From: Aphanomyces cochlioides
Taxonomy: Eukaryota > Oomycota > Saprolegniomycetes > Saprolegniales > Verrucalvaceae
NCBI GenBank assembly: GCA_019828595.1
Contig: JAHQRK010000007.1
Location: forward strand, 248,001 to 312,000
Direction of reading: 5' to 3'
DNA: 64,000 nt
Part shown: piece by piece, positions 11,783-23,675 of the stretch
Position numbering within the stretch: position 1 is the stretch's first letter
Layout: every line of letters starts with the position of its first letter
Translations under genes and position numbers: made by a program
Notes under the pieces: generated by a model
The model's input: only the letters and a program-made list of their open reading frames with translations
What the model was told of the DNA's origin: nothing
Databases searched by the model: none

Positions 11783-14700
11783 ATGTCCTCTGGCGATGTA
11801 AGGTCCTCGACGGACGACTTCCGTTTGACCGAATGAGCTAGGAATTTGACGACCATTACACAAGGAGAAGGAAGCCGAAGCCCAAGGAAGCTCCGATCGT
11901 CGTCGCCGCCGCGCCCACCGCTTCTCCTGCTTCGATTCCGAAGGCACAACGTGCCGAGCGACTGAGCAAATCGCAGTCGAAGCCCCAGACGCAAGATACG
12001 AGCGTTCCGTGGGTAGAAGACGCCAAAGCCCCTGCGTGCTTTGTCTGCGGCGTCCAGTTCTCCATGATCAAACGGAGACACCACTGCAGACAGTGTGGAA
12101 ACGTGATTTGCTCGACGTGCTCGCAGTTTTTGCCAACAACCTCCGAGAAGAAACCAACTCGAGTGTGTACAACCTGCGCCAACAAGATGCCCACGCCAGT
12201 ACAGCCAACTCCGACGCAAGAACGATCTCAAGTGAGCAAAACACCGCAAAGTACACCGCAACAACGAGTTCACAGTCACGTTGACGACTGGTTTCTTAAC
12301 GACAGCATTCCACCAACCACCACGCAACCTCCAGCGACTAATATCAGCAGCGCATCTCAAACTCGTCCGAGCAAGGCAAAAGCTACCAAGGCAACGCCGC
12401 CAAAGATCTCAAAACCCGAGCGTTTCGCCGACATTGTCTTTGATGACAGGCCGCTCGTTGGCTCGGACGAGGAATTGTCCCCTGCACGTCCTTCCTCCGC
12501 GATTCCACGCCCATCCAAAGTGTACCATCAGACGGTTTTCTCTTCCTCCAAGCCGACAGACCCACATCTTCGCATGTACGACACAGCTATTGACATGTCG
12601 GATGATTTCGAAATGCCACCGCCGAAACAACGCGTCAACGCGACTCCATTCCACGGCTATGAGCACGTCGACATGTCTGAAATAAGCCAAGTCAGCGACG
12701 CTTTCTTGACGAACCTGTCGCAGCCGCCCCAGAGCTTCCGAAGTTCCATGAGTCATCTTTCCTCGGAGGCGACCAAGGATCCGCCCAGTGAACCTCCTCC
12801 AGCGGCTGAATCCTCTCATGGCGGGTTCACTGCCACGTTGAAGCGATTCTTTGGGGGAAAAGAAGGAAAAGCACAAGCGAAAGAAGCTAAAGCTCAAGCT
12901 AAGGAAGCGCAAGCGCAAGCTAAACAAGCAAAAGCACGTGAAAAAACACCGTCTCCACCAAAGGACAAGCAGGCAAAGCAACCAACGCCGACGCCTCAAC
13001 CGGCCCCAGCAGCTAAAACGACAGCGGTCGTAGCTACAGCATTGGAGGCGTCCAGGCGTCTATCAAGTCGACAGGATGATCTGGCCCTGGACCGTGAAGA
13101 CGTCAATTCCAGGAAGAATGAGCCGCCTAAACCGAGTTTATGGATTCGCGGTGTTAATGTGTACGACAATGCTCAAGCAGCGCATCCACTTGTCAGTCGA
13201 GACATTGATCCCAATGCCATGCGGCAATCCACGACTACCAGCATGCCTCTCAAGCGGAAGGATACGTTTGACGACGTCTTTGATGGCCCTCGTCTGCTTA
13301 ATTCATCATCGAAAGCACCGACGACAACGACAACATCGAGCTGGAATCGATTTTCAGAGTCCCCCGCTGTCCGAGCGACAGCAGCAGCTCCAGCTCCCGT
13401 TGAAGAGACATCCGGCCGTCCACGTCGGGATACATTCGACGACATTCTTGCTGAAGCGCCGCAGAGTACATGGCGAAACAATCCGTACGGCAATTACGGC
13501 TCCAGCAATACTCAAGTTGGACTTGACCGCTTTGCGACCGAGCCAGCCAAGACCACACCTTCGGTTGTGCCTAGAAACAACGAGAGGACGCGAAACAACT
13601 CGGACGTCGACTTTGGCGTGTCCGTCCCGTCCAAAGAGTACGAATTCGATCCGATCACTGGAACCTATGTGGCTCCACGCGTTGCAAACTACGGCCGAGT
13701 CGTCGACTCCACGGCCATGACGATGGTGCCAGCGAATTCAGCTCCCGCAGCGTCGAATGGCGTGGCGGATGTCCAGTCAGCGCGGCTCATTGTGGACAAA
13801 TTGACCTCGCTGGAGAGTGAACTGGCAGAGCTCAAGGCGTTGCTCCGAGAACGTAAAGCTCAGTCACCTCGCGCCAAGTCTCCCCGACGAGCTCAAAGCG
13901 CAGCCAATATCTTTGACAACAATTCGTCCGAAGAGGAGGAGCCCAAAGCCCCAGTCGTGCCGAAACGAAAGTCAAAGAAGGCAAAGGACCGACGAGAGCG
14001 CAAGGATTCGTTTGCCGACTTGTTTGAAGACGATTCGACGCAACTCGACAACTTGTACGACACGAAATTGAACGGCGCCAGTGATGGAGACGAATCGCCA
14101 AAACCGTCGACGAAGCGCAATGCCAAAGTGAACCATATCTTTGGATCTGACAAGGACGAAGACGATAGTCCTGCACCGAGATCTCGTGGGAAAAAGAGCA
14201 TTCGGGCAAAGAAAGATGACGATGTGGATGCATGGACGACTGACTCTGTCGATGCGAAGTCTCGCCGAAAGGCTGGCGAAGTCCCACGTCGGCAAATCAA
14301 TTTGGACGATCCATTTGCATCAGACAGAGAGGACAACCATGCAGACGAGGATGAGATCCCAAGCCTGAAGAATCGCCAAGCACGCCGAAAGGACCGACAG
14401 ACGACAAAGTTGGCAGAGCAGCCAAAGTCTGCGAGCAAGAGCAAGCTGGACGAGGGCGACAACAACCATATTGACGCCATGTTTAATGAGAAGAAGACAA
14501 CGACGGCAAGGAGCAACGTCAACTTTGAATCGCTCTTTTCGTCAGGGGAGAAAGAAGACGACTCGCCAAAGAAACCGACATCCGACATTGATTCGTTGCT
14601 GGAAGACATCACAACCGAGGCGGTCCGTCCTCCAAAACCAGAGAAGCAACTAGTCAACTCACTTCCAAAGCTACAAGAAGCAAGTGGCGCGGCTGATGCT

Positions 14701-16071
14701 TTGGACGGCGACGACAATATTGATGTCATATTTGCTGATGTCAAGGTGGCGGCTGGAAAGAAGCCCCAAGTCAAGTTTGAAAGTTTGTTTTCGGGCGGAG
14801 ATGATGAAGACGAGAAGTCCCCTTTGCCCAGCCTATCGAAGAAGCCAGCCAAGAACTTGGACGCTCTGTTTGATGACAACTCCGAGGTGACAAGCCACTC
14901 GAGCACACTGAACGATGATGATTTGCTGTCAAAGCAAGCAAGCCCTCCTGTCGTGGACAGTTCTGTCAGCGTCAAACAGCCAGATCAGCCCATGAAGGTG
15001 ACTGAGGCTCTGGACGACGGAAGCAGCGACCACATTGACGCCATCTTTGATGAGAATACGTCAGCAAGCAAGTCCAAACTCAAGTTTGAAAGCCTCTTTT
15101 CATCGGAGGATGAGGACCAAGACTTGCTGTTTGGCAAGACACTGGAGAAGGAATCGAGCACGAAGCAGTCACTGCTTGGTGATGAATTGAAGCCATCAAT
15201 TGCTACCAAACAAGCCGAGGAGGTCAAAGATTCCGAATTGCCATCGAGCTCGTCCAGTCATCCCAGTGTGGACGCATTGGAGCCGGCGCAACAGCCCAAG
15301 GATGACCTCAGGATATCTGAAGACACGGCGGCAGTCATCAGTGCAAGAAGCGACGAAATCAACACTGCAGTTGACGAGGAGCCAGCTTACAAGTCCAATA
15401 CTAAGCTTGCTAGCCTCTTTGCATCCGACGACAACGAGGAAGAATCTCTTTTCCACAGCCCATCGAGAAAGAAATCGACCAACATCGAGTCTCTTTTCGC
15501 CGACGAGTTGACCGACAGAAGTCACCTCCCTGAAGAACCGTTTGGAGATCCCTTTGCATCCGAACCAGACTACGAAGAATTACTTTTTGGTACATCATCC
15601 TCAACGAAAACCAGCAAGAAAGACTCTTTCCTCGACGAGGATTCGAATGATCAAGCTCCTCCTAGTCAACAACCTGTCGAAGACATGGTAAAAAATGCCC
15701 TACCAAGCGATGAGCCACATATTTCCCCTGAGACACATGTGGAAGAAGACGAGCTACTAAGCTTGAAGAAAAAGAAGCGTGAGTCTAAGTCAACAGAAGA
15801 CCAAGCTGTGCTGTTGAGCCCCCCACAACAAGAAGTCGTCGAAACACCGGCAATAGAAACCCCATCGACAACTCGGGACGCACTGGACAAAGTGGACGAT
15901 GCTGAATACGACGCGACGTGGTCTGCCCTCCAAGAGGAAGAGAAGCAGCGCAAACAAAATGCCATGCGACGGCAACGACAGCTCCACAAACAAAAGCAAA
16001 AGGAGAAGACGACCAAAAAGTCCAAGAAGAAACCCGCCGAAGGGGATGAAAATCCCTCCTCGCAAGAATAA
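11783..16071 (+). CDS. FYVE zinc-finger protein with acidic FESLFSS repeats and DPF motifs (1414 aa)
   Basis: Exon 1 is only 15 bp (ATG at 11783, MSSGD), followed by a 44-bp intron (11798-11841) and one long exon, 11842-16071. A FYVE domain spans about residues 62-122: PWVEDAKAPACFVC at its start, then the RRHHCRQCG core. FYVE domains bind phosphatidylinositol 3-phosphate on endosomes. The rest is low-complexity: an A/K/Q repeat (about 345-375), three DTFDD/DSFADLF boxes, and from about residue 860 at least four acidic repeats built on [IV]D.[IM]F...[KR].[KNQ].[KN]FESLFSS. DPFASD and DPFASE resemble AP-2 appendage-binding DPF motifs. It ends in a charged coiled coil (EEEKQRKQNAMRRQRQ). I infer an endosome/endocytosis scaffold; exact orthology is unknown. 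Confidence 0.85.
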
Positions 16072-17033
16072 ACTTAAATTTCCCCGTTTCAACCACTCCA
16101 ATCCCGTCCCAGGCCTCGATTCTCTTCTTCCCCGTGCTTAGCACCCATCGCGGCCCCATATCTTGGCTCGGAATTGTCATATGGGGCCGGGGGCAAATGT
16201 TCTCGGCGAAGTTCAGCCGAGTGAAAGCTACATTTGATTGGCTAAAATAAATATTTAATCAAATCAGATTGGCTAATAGTATTTCATTTTGACCAATGAA
16301 ATGTCTTGAATTCTTGTTTGCCAGTATTCTGTCGTCATATTTGGTGTCGATTGAGTGTGGCGACGTCGTCCGGCTGACATCTCGACGCTTTTGTCTTTCT
16401 ATTCCAAAGGCCGGCGTGAAATTTGCAGCCAGCGCTTGTCTCTGCTTTGCAAGAGGCGTGGTGGACACAAATAGACCATCATTCTCAACAGCCATCACTC
16501 ATTGAACCAAGTCCGAACCTTCACGAACACCTTTGGTGCGATCCACACCCACGCTTGTTTCACACACTGTGGACGTTCGCAATCGCAGTCTATTCGACAG
16601 ACATCGTCCCCCCCTGGAGTTCCCCCTTCTATCTACACCACGCCCTTCGAAATTCCAAGCTCGGATGATTCAAAAACCACTTTGATGTGCCGACGGCATC
16701 CCATTCAAAACCAGCTAAAACGAGCCTGGCACTCGCGGGAAACGCGACCAACACGATGACATAGCGCCAGAGACGTCTCCCAGTGACCAAGTCATGCTGA
16801 AAAGCCGTTGACAAGCAATGCAAAGTCCAATGATCGCGCCGCAACTTTGGAAAATGCTCGCGACGATCGAATCAGCCACTTGCACAAATGGAGCGCTCTG
16901 ATTGGTTAAAATTCAATCTTTCATCTCTGAGTGATGGTTCGACGGTACTAGAAAACACTGATTTTTTTAAAAAATTGAAATTATATTGAAAATTTGAATC
17001 GAAGTTTAAATTTTTGGAATTAAATGTGTCGGA
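16072..17033. other. Intergenic with CCAAT-type boxes
   Basis: No gene is supported. GATTGGCTAA occurs twice at about 16236-16280, with a facing CCAATG near 16293, and GATTGGTTAAAAT near 16900. An AT-rich stretch follows just before the ATG at 17034. These look like promoter sequence for the next gene and downstream DNA of the FYVE gene. Confidence 0.4.
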
Positions 17034-18416
17034 ATGTCAATATTATTGACGAAAATAGGACACACGCCAACCTCCCCAACCAAGCACTTGCCAAGTCACA
17101 CGATGGACTCGACGCCACGCCGCCAAACTAGTCCTACATCCAACATCTCGTCCCCCGACAGAGAAATCACGCATTCGTTCGACGAATATGCTCAAATTCC
17201 AGAGCCATACCCGTCCTACAGCGAAAGTCTCGACTCGGACCAGACTGTATTTGTCCCAGCGTCAGAATTAGCCGAATCGAGCCAAGTCTATCGCCACGCT
17301 GCCTTGCACACGTCGTTCTCGTCACCTTTTGTACGTTTGAACGTGTCTTCTCGTCCATCAATGAATTCTTGTGCTCAGGTTACGGACGCGTACAGCTCAT
17401 CGCCGTCGACTAGCTTTTTCGGAAAACAAAGCTACAGCGCATCGCCGCCCATGCTCTCAGGATTTACGAAATCGCTCGAGGAATACCATTCGTCCCCGAG
17501 ACGATTCGACGCTTTGCACAGCACGTCGCCTTCTGCTATTACGTCTGATCCATACTTTCAAGAATCGAATGTCCCACCCGTTGTTCGAGAACTCTATCAT
17601 AAAGTGAATCCCTACTTTGCCACCAAAGCTCAACCTGTGGAATGCCTCCAGTTCTTTGCCGAAACCATGAGAACTCTTGGCTTTCAGTACACTATTCGAC
17701 AGAACTGGACCATTCTCGTGGTCGGGTTGCTGTGTGTTGAAGAAGTGACATTTACCATCTCTCTCAAGCAAGGCGATGACCATTTGGTCGTTGATTTCAA
17801 TCTTCATCAGGGATCTGAACGCAACTTTCTCCGCTTGTTTGATATCGTCCGAAACTATGCTCGATCACTGGACCTTCACCCAGAGTAAGTCGTCGTCTTG
17901 CTTGGATTGTCATGCTGATTTGATTCATCTTGTAGATCTGTGTACTCAACCTCAGAGGAATGGTTGAACGTGGATTCAATGCCTGAACTCTTTCCTGGAT
18001 CGTCGCAAGTGTCCAAGAGTGTCTTGCTGGAATACTGTGAAGATTACATTTTGCTCGCTGAAGAAATTGGAGTTAGCACCCGTGGCGATCAAGCTCGTCT
18101 TGAAATGGCTGTGTGCATTAAGAACGCCTGCCTGTCGGAGAAAACTAGACAGCTCATCTCTCAAGACGCGGACGTCGGTGTGATGTTTAGCAAGACAGTC
18201 TACCGCATGGCCCACGACGAACAGATTGGCATCGTCCGATTTGCCGTCTTCATCTTGAGCCTCTTTGACATGTCCACGCTTGTGCACTTGGCATCTCATG
18301 TCCAAGGCGAAGACAACATGCTCTCCGTGCTCAAAGACATTGAAACCCACGACCCGATCCCGAAAATGAAGTCCATCGCCGAGACTCTGCGGAGCAAACT
18401 CGTCGCTACCAACTAA
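17034..18416 (+). CDS. Uncharacterised protein with ARM-like helical C-terminus (427 aa)
   Basis: Three exons: 17034-17330, 17379-17884 and 17936-18416. Introns are 48 and 51 bp. The N-terminal ~150 residues are Ser/Pro-rich and disordered. About 165-265 is a compact mixed domain (VVRELYHKVNPYFATK ... FDIVRNYARSLDLHPE). The C-terminal ~160 residues are alpha-helical and ARM/HEAT-like (LEYCEDYILLAEEIG ... IVRFAVFILSLFDM). I do not recognise the family. The first intron is 48 bp with no stop, so its retention would add 16 in-frame residues; consensus GTACGT and CTCAG ends favour splicing. An alternative start is the ATG at 17103 (MDSTPRRQ). Confidence 0.72.
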
Positions 18417-19285
18417 CTTAATTCGCTTAGGAGTACATTTTATATAGACACCACTTCTACCCTGATTGTCCCCTTGAAACAATAAAAAAGACGCGTGATT
18501 CCTACAAACTTGTTGTGTCTCCTCGCGTTGTCCACTTGGGATGACGAAAGATCAGCTTTAAAGACTTGTGTGACGGAAGTTCAATGTCACCACTTGGCAA
18601 AGGAGTGCCGTCATCATCCCCTCAATGACAAACTTTTGTCACCTGAGGACAATTTTTCGTCACCGACAGATGACACTGAGGACAGCGTCGAAAGGCGAGC
18701 GTTTGTGCAGATGACGGCTGTTTGCTGCTGGTGACACAACAGTGTCGCCCTCTTGTGACGAACGCATCGTCACCCAGTGGTGACAAAAGATCACGTGACA
18801 CAGCGTGGGAAAGCATGGGTGTCACCGTCTGCGACAAAATGTCATCAACCACGCTCATTCCATCGAGTCCCCCCTGGCCTTCCTCTCACTTGGCCATTCC
18901 TACGAACGCGTGTCGACTGTCGTGTCAACATGCAGAGCCTTGCACTCACTCAATTCCCACTGACTGGGCCATTCATCCATGTAGAAGCACCACGTGATGA
19001 GTTAATTCGTTCTCTTTATGTACAGCCAGCCCTCTCGTTCTTCCTTCTTCCCCCCTACAAGCGAGCTAGATTCCTCTCCATGGTCCTCTACAGGCCTTTG
19101 TTGCGTCACTGCATGCTCCCAATGCACAACCAGAGACTTGATTCCTTTGGACAACTCAGCGTGACTAACGACGACACCACCGTGGCCTTGATCTTTGCCT
19201 GTGTATGCTCATCGCGGGGGAACGAGACGGGGATTTTGAGATGAAGGCAATAAATTAGTCCTGTTGCGCTCCGACAATCAACTTC
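18417..19285. other. Intergenic, with a GTCAC/GTGAC-rich block
   Basis: This is convergent space between two genes transcribed toward each other. No gene is supported; the ORFs in it show no motif. A polyadenylation-like AATAAA lies near 18480, after the ARM-like gene, and another near 19250. Confidence 0.4.
18568..18850. repeat. Cluster of about ten GTCAC/GTGAC pentamers
   Basis: Within about 280 bp, GTCACC or GTGAC occurs roughly ten times in both orientations (GTGTGACGG, TGTCACCACT, TTGTCACCTGAGG, CGTCACCGACA, GGTGACACAA, TTGTGACGAA, CGTCACCCAG, GGTGACAAAAG, CACGTGACAC, GTGTCACCGT). Chance would give about one. It could be a dyad-rich regulatory or matrix site, or a degenerate repeat. The function is unknown. 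Confidence 0.5.
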
Positions 19286-20536
19286 CTAACGGTTGTATCG
19301 GTCCAACGAGTAGACATGCACGCGCTTGCGGCCACCGGCGGCCAAGTATTCGCGCTCGACTTGGGCGACAAAGTCGGGGGGACCCGCCACGTAGAGATCC
19401 GTGTGGGCTAGCTTGGGCGTCACTTCGAGCAGTTTGTCTTTTGTCACGGTTTGCGCTTGGTGGATCGAGCACTGCGACCACGCTGTGAGCTCTGGGAGCT
19501 GCAAGCCTTGGATTTCATCGAACGAGTCCGCGACTTGGAGCGCGACGACGTGGCCGTCGTAGCTCTCACGGATGGCCGACAGCCCCTTCATCATCGTCAC
19601 AAAGGGGACGGCGTCCAGGCCGTGGCTGACCAACAAGACTCGTCGAGGAACGGCATCAGGCGTGTCGACTTCAAAGTTGACGCTCGACTCGACCCAGAAG
19701 AGCCGAAGTTGCGACGCGACCGAATAGCGGCAGATCCAGTCGGACGTGGCGAGATCCACGACGAGCTCTAGCGTCGACGAGGGTTTGTTTGGGAACGACG
19801 CGATGGGGAAGCAGCGTTTGTGCTGTCCAATGCCGAGGAGAATGCCATCGCCGGGTTGGAAACGCAGTGGGAAGTCGTACGAGATAGTGAGGCGGCGCGC
19901 ATTGTTGGAGACGATCTCAATCGACGTGACCGTGGCGGGAATGCATTCCTTGGCAGGTTCAGGTTCGTTGTGTGCAATGACGGGCAGCAAAAGGTAGTAG
20001 AGGAGGCAGTAGGCAGTCATGTAGGCGTCGCGGATCTCCTTGTTCCACGTGTCGCCACTGATGATTTCCAAAGCGCGGATAAAAGTGACGCCCATCGTCG
20101 TGTAGTCTTCTCGACGGACGCCAAACTTGAGATGGCCGCGGGCGAGAGCTTGCATGCGCTCCGCAATGTTGTTGGTCGTCATGACGCTCGTCATGACCTT
20201 GACGACGGATGCGAACGACTTGCCTTGCATGGTCAAACTGGAGCGAAAGATGCATCGGAGCGACGGCATGACGGCGAAGAGGAGGCCATACAGCGTGCGG
20301 TGGAAAAACTTGTCGGTCGAGCCATGGCGCTCTGGGTTGAACGCGTTCGTGCCTCGGCAAATGGCCGCCCAGTTCTCCTTGATCAAAGCGACCTTGCGGG
20401 GCGTCAAGACGGGCATCTTCATCTCGAATGGCATGTACTTGGCATATTTCTGCGCAAAGGCATACGTGATGCCAATCGCGCCGTCGGGCGTCGTGAAGAT
20501 CGCTTTCGAGTTTTTCGTCGAGAGATTGCCACCCAT
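19286..20536 (-). CDS. Flavohaemoglobin-like protein (globin + reductase), predicted N-myristoylated
   Basis: Single exon, ATG at 20536, 416 aa. The globin part is about residues 35-175 (LTPRKVALIKENW ... ARGHLKFGV), with the putative proximal His in RGHLKFG and a Gln (TMQGKS) at the expected distal E7 place. The position usually Tyr (B10, in FY) reads FF here. The reductase part (about 195-416) has an FAD-type beta barrel (LRFQPGDGILLG, RCFPIAS instead of RxYS), and a poor NAD motif (VSHGLDAVPF instead of GGxG). Flavohaemoglobins turn NO plus O2 into nitrate using NAD(P)H, but these changes make normal NO dioxygenase activity uncertain. MGGNLST fits an N-myristoylation signal, suggesting membrane attachment. 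An upstream same-frame stretch lacks an ATG. Confidence 0.82.
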   Translation of the reverse strand: MGGNLSTKNSKAIFTTPDGAIGITYAFAQKYAKYMPFEMKMPVLTPRKVALIKENWAAICRGTNAFNPERHGSTDKFFHRTLYGLLFAVMPSLRCIFRSSLTMQGKSFASVVKVMTSVMTTNNIAERMQALARGHLKFGVRREDYTTMGVTFIRALEIISGDTWNKEIRDAYMTAYCLLYYLLLPVIAHNEPEPAKECIPATVTSIEIVSNNARRLTISYDFPLRFQPGDGILLGIGQHKRCFPIASFPNKPSSTLELVVDLATSDWICRYSVASQLRLFWVESSVNFEVDTPDAVPRRVLLVSHGLDAVPFVTMMKGLSAIRESYDGHVVALQVADSFDEIQGLQLPELTAWSQCSIHQAQTVTKDKLLEVTPKLAHTDLYVAGPPDFVAQVEREYLAAGGRKRVHVYSLDRYNR

Positions 20537-23500
20537 TGGGATCTTACAGTGTGTCTGCGCTCGAGAGGATATTCCAAAGTGGGCAAGGCGAGCCACAGCA
20601 TCCACAACGCGACAAAGAAATGCGATCCAAGATCATTACGACATCCAGCCTTCGCTTCCACATGCTTCGCCAGGAAAATGCGACAAATGACGTCCAATTT
20701 ATGCAAACACGCTCTTTCAACTCGCCTCAAGCGTACCAAAGACGCTAGAACGATCAGCATCTCCTGCTCTTTCCATTGGCGTTGAAATGGACGGCGGAAA
20801 CGCTCGGAAGAGAATTGTAGACTCGCCGCCATCATCGTCGTGACATCTCCAGGCGGACCACCATCGAAAGTTGTCACAGATGCGACCAAAATACCCCACC
20901 AATTCGGTACAAAAGTGTGCAAAGTACATAATTTGGAGTACTATTATGTACCTCATTGGACAAGTCGCGCGTGGCGTGCAAGCACCAAGCTGTGACATCG
21001 ACAACGTCGTAGATCGATACACACAACGCAGTGGATCCAATGCTGGTGCTTGGTGACTTCTACTCGCCGTATCTTGAAGACAAAGCGTGCCCCCCCTTGG
21101 ATCTTCCCCTTGAGCTCTTGATGGAGTGTCGGCAGAGGCTGCGAAATTGAACGCCACGAAGCACGCGACGCTGCAAAGGACAACGTGTCCATTGTCAAGC
21201 ATTGCAGGCAGACTTGTTTAATCGACACTTGACGGTCATGTTAATCGAGATCAATCGATTCTCGTTGGTCTCTGTCGCGTTTTTGTACTCACTGGCCATT
21301 GCCGTCGACGACAAAAGAATCGCCTTCCAGTACACCATTGAAGCGTTCTATAGTCGCAATCTCTAGCAGAAGAGTCTTCTCCATTCGCATCCACGCTTGG
21401 AAATGGCCTCTGCTGTCGTGGAAAGACACCCTTGGCTTCCGTCTCCATCGTGGCATCTCATTAGTCAAAGTGCACTTGGTGAGTCATTTGAGATGTGTGA
21501 CATTGCATGGACGAGTTCAAGTTGCGGTGGATAAGTGGTTCAGAGCGATCCAACTCCGCTTCTGAGCAGATGATCCAAGTCGGAATCGCATGAGCCACCG
21601 CTTCCTCGTCGCCATCTTCGGTTGGGGATGGAACACACGCAGAGAGAAACTTGGTCGTCGCTGTCGTCGTCACTCTTGACCGCAACCCATCGTCAGCGAA
21701 ACACGAACAATGGGGAGAGCACAAAGACAGACTACGACAACCAAAAGAGTCGCATCCTCTAGAAAGGATCGGCAGAGTGCTCAGTCGCCGTGGCTTGACT
21801 AGACGCCGGTGGCGGTGGATGGGTGCATTGTTCTTCGTGGATCAAACTTGGTGTCATTGACATGGTGGAGGATTTGAAGGTCGAGTCGTGGGCTATGACA
21901 ACATCCGATGAGTCAAAGGCTTACCTCCATACAAGCATTGAGACACGACGCGATTGAAAGCGATGCAAGAGGTTGTGCGGGTTCTTTCGCTCGATATGTC
22001 AACGTGTCCACCTCGATTGTGCGATCGCAACAAAGTCGCTTCACCAACTACGGTACGCTCGGCTTGGTTGATGGAGAGATGAGTGTTCCGAGAGCGTGGC
22101 ATCACCCTATCGAGCGTGACACTCGCGGCGAGTGACTCTTGATCGCGACAGAAAACATGCACACTGCTGTCGTTCGTCATGGGGCCATGTGCCACCATCC
22201 ACTCTTTTCAAACACCTACGACGTTGTCAAAGAACCGACAGACCGCGGACGTCTTTTTTGTGCTGCCGTTGAAGAGCGCCGCCGACGGATATGCATCTTG
22301 TTTATAACACGACGCAAGAGACCACGGCAGCGACGACGACGACTCGACGACTCGCTGGACCACGCGACGGATGTAATGCGGACGAGGAGTATAGAGCAGG
22401 CAGCGGACGACGTGTCTCGGATTTGCAACCCGTGGAGAGATCGATGCGTCAACTCAAATCGAGACATCGGATGGAGTCGCCACACATAAACATGCAGAGA
22501 GGTGGAATCGATGGGTGTCTTTGTGGATGCCACCACTCTCCATGGCCACTGTCGACGTAAGGTCAGAGATATCATCAACTGGAAGGACAGACATCTTCAC
22601 ATCGCCTTGGATTGCTAGCGACAACGAGACGCACGCATCTTCCGAACCGCCGACCGGTTGAAGTAGTGAACTCACGACGACCACACATTTTCAACGGAAA
22701 GGGGAGACGGTAGAATTGGGGAAATTTTCGCCGCCGCGCGTGGTTTGTTGCGCGAGTCACTTGGGTTTGCTCCGTACCATCTCGACTGGCAGCGAGAAAA
22801 CCTGAGTGCGATGGGAAGACTCGAGACCAGACATCTTCGTCGCGGGAGCACTAACCCACGATTCTGTCATCTGCTGAAGAGAGAAGCTGAGGACATGCGT
22901 CAACGCAGCGCTTGACGCTGTTTCTTACACAGCTTGGAGACTACAATCGTCAAGAGCTTGGCCGAGGCACCCACAACTGCGTTCAACTGTGTACTCTCCA
23001 TCAACCATGCATCTCATCTTTCCCGCCCCAACTTACTCAACGAAATGGGTTCATCGGTCGTCCGAAGCCATTGAAGTCTCCAACTATCCTGTCCCTACAT
23101 GTCGGACGAAAGATCTCTCCCAGGTTTCAAGATGACACTCCGTCACGCTCTCGCTTGGACAACCTTGTCAGTGCTCGAACCACGCATGGAAATTCATGGC
23201 AAATGCAGTTTGATACGCACAGAGGTAAGAGCTGTCGTGAGCATGACGCTCTTGACGTGATCTCGACACAATACGATGCAAACCGCCATGAGCAAAAGGT
23301 TCCTTTGTATTCTTTCCATGTTCGAATGTCCACAATCGTGTACGGTGCTCAGGTCAAAGGCAGGTCCGAATGAAAAGACGGCATCATCTGCGCAAGAAAG
23401 AGTATAAACGTGTGGCAATCTCATGGCTCATGCAGCTTCGGACCTTCTCAAGGCTCCGACAACAGCCAGCGGAGGCACAGGGGGGAAGCAGACCTTGCAA

Positions 23501-23675
23501 ACGCCTGAACAAGTCCATGGAGCACTTTTGAACGACGCTTGCTTTATCGTGAGATGCTCAGGGGAATCCCCCCGTGGTGTTTTACAGCGTTATGTCATCG
23601 ACCGCACGAAGCAACGTAGCTGCACGTCTTGGATCACAGACGTACGACACACTCTAGTTTGTGCTTTCCATCATC
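20537..23675. other. 3.1-kb gene-free gap
   Basis: All ORFs here are short (under about 155 codons, or antisense to the flanking gene), lack motifs and do not chain through plausible splice sites that I could find. Small inverted repeats occur (CACCAAGC against GCTTGGTG near 20990/21045). The region is unusually large for this gene-dense part and could hold a non-coding RNA, a decayed gene or regulatory DNA. Confidence 0.4.

Noticed and set aside
13893..14975. 360-codon Ser-rich ORF on minus
   Set aside because: Antisense of the acidic repeat region of the FYVE gene; the Ser/Leu bias comes from complementing Glu/Asp/Lys codons.
18777..19244. 155-codon ORF after the GTCAC cluster
   Set aside because: No motif, starts at an ATG inside the repeat block, and ends in spacer between convergent genes.
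19286..20536. Bacterial transfer of the flavohaemoglobin gene
   Set aside because: It lacks introns, but so do other genes here. Fungi and protists also have flavohaemoglobins, and codon use matches the neighbours. No evidence without a tree.
19820..20785. 321-codon ORF on plus
   Set aside because: Antisense of the flavohaemoglobin-like gene, which has clear globin and reductase motifs.
22912..23373. 153-codon ORF in the 3-kb gap
   Set aside because: No motif, no splice partner, and composition like the surrounding noncoding DNA.
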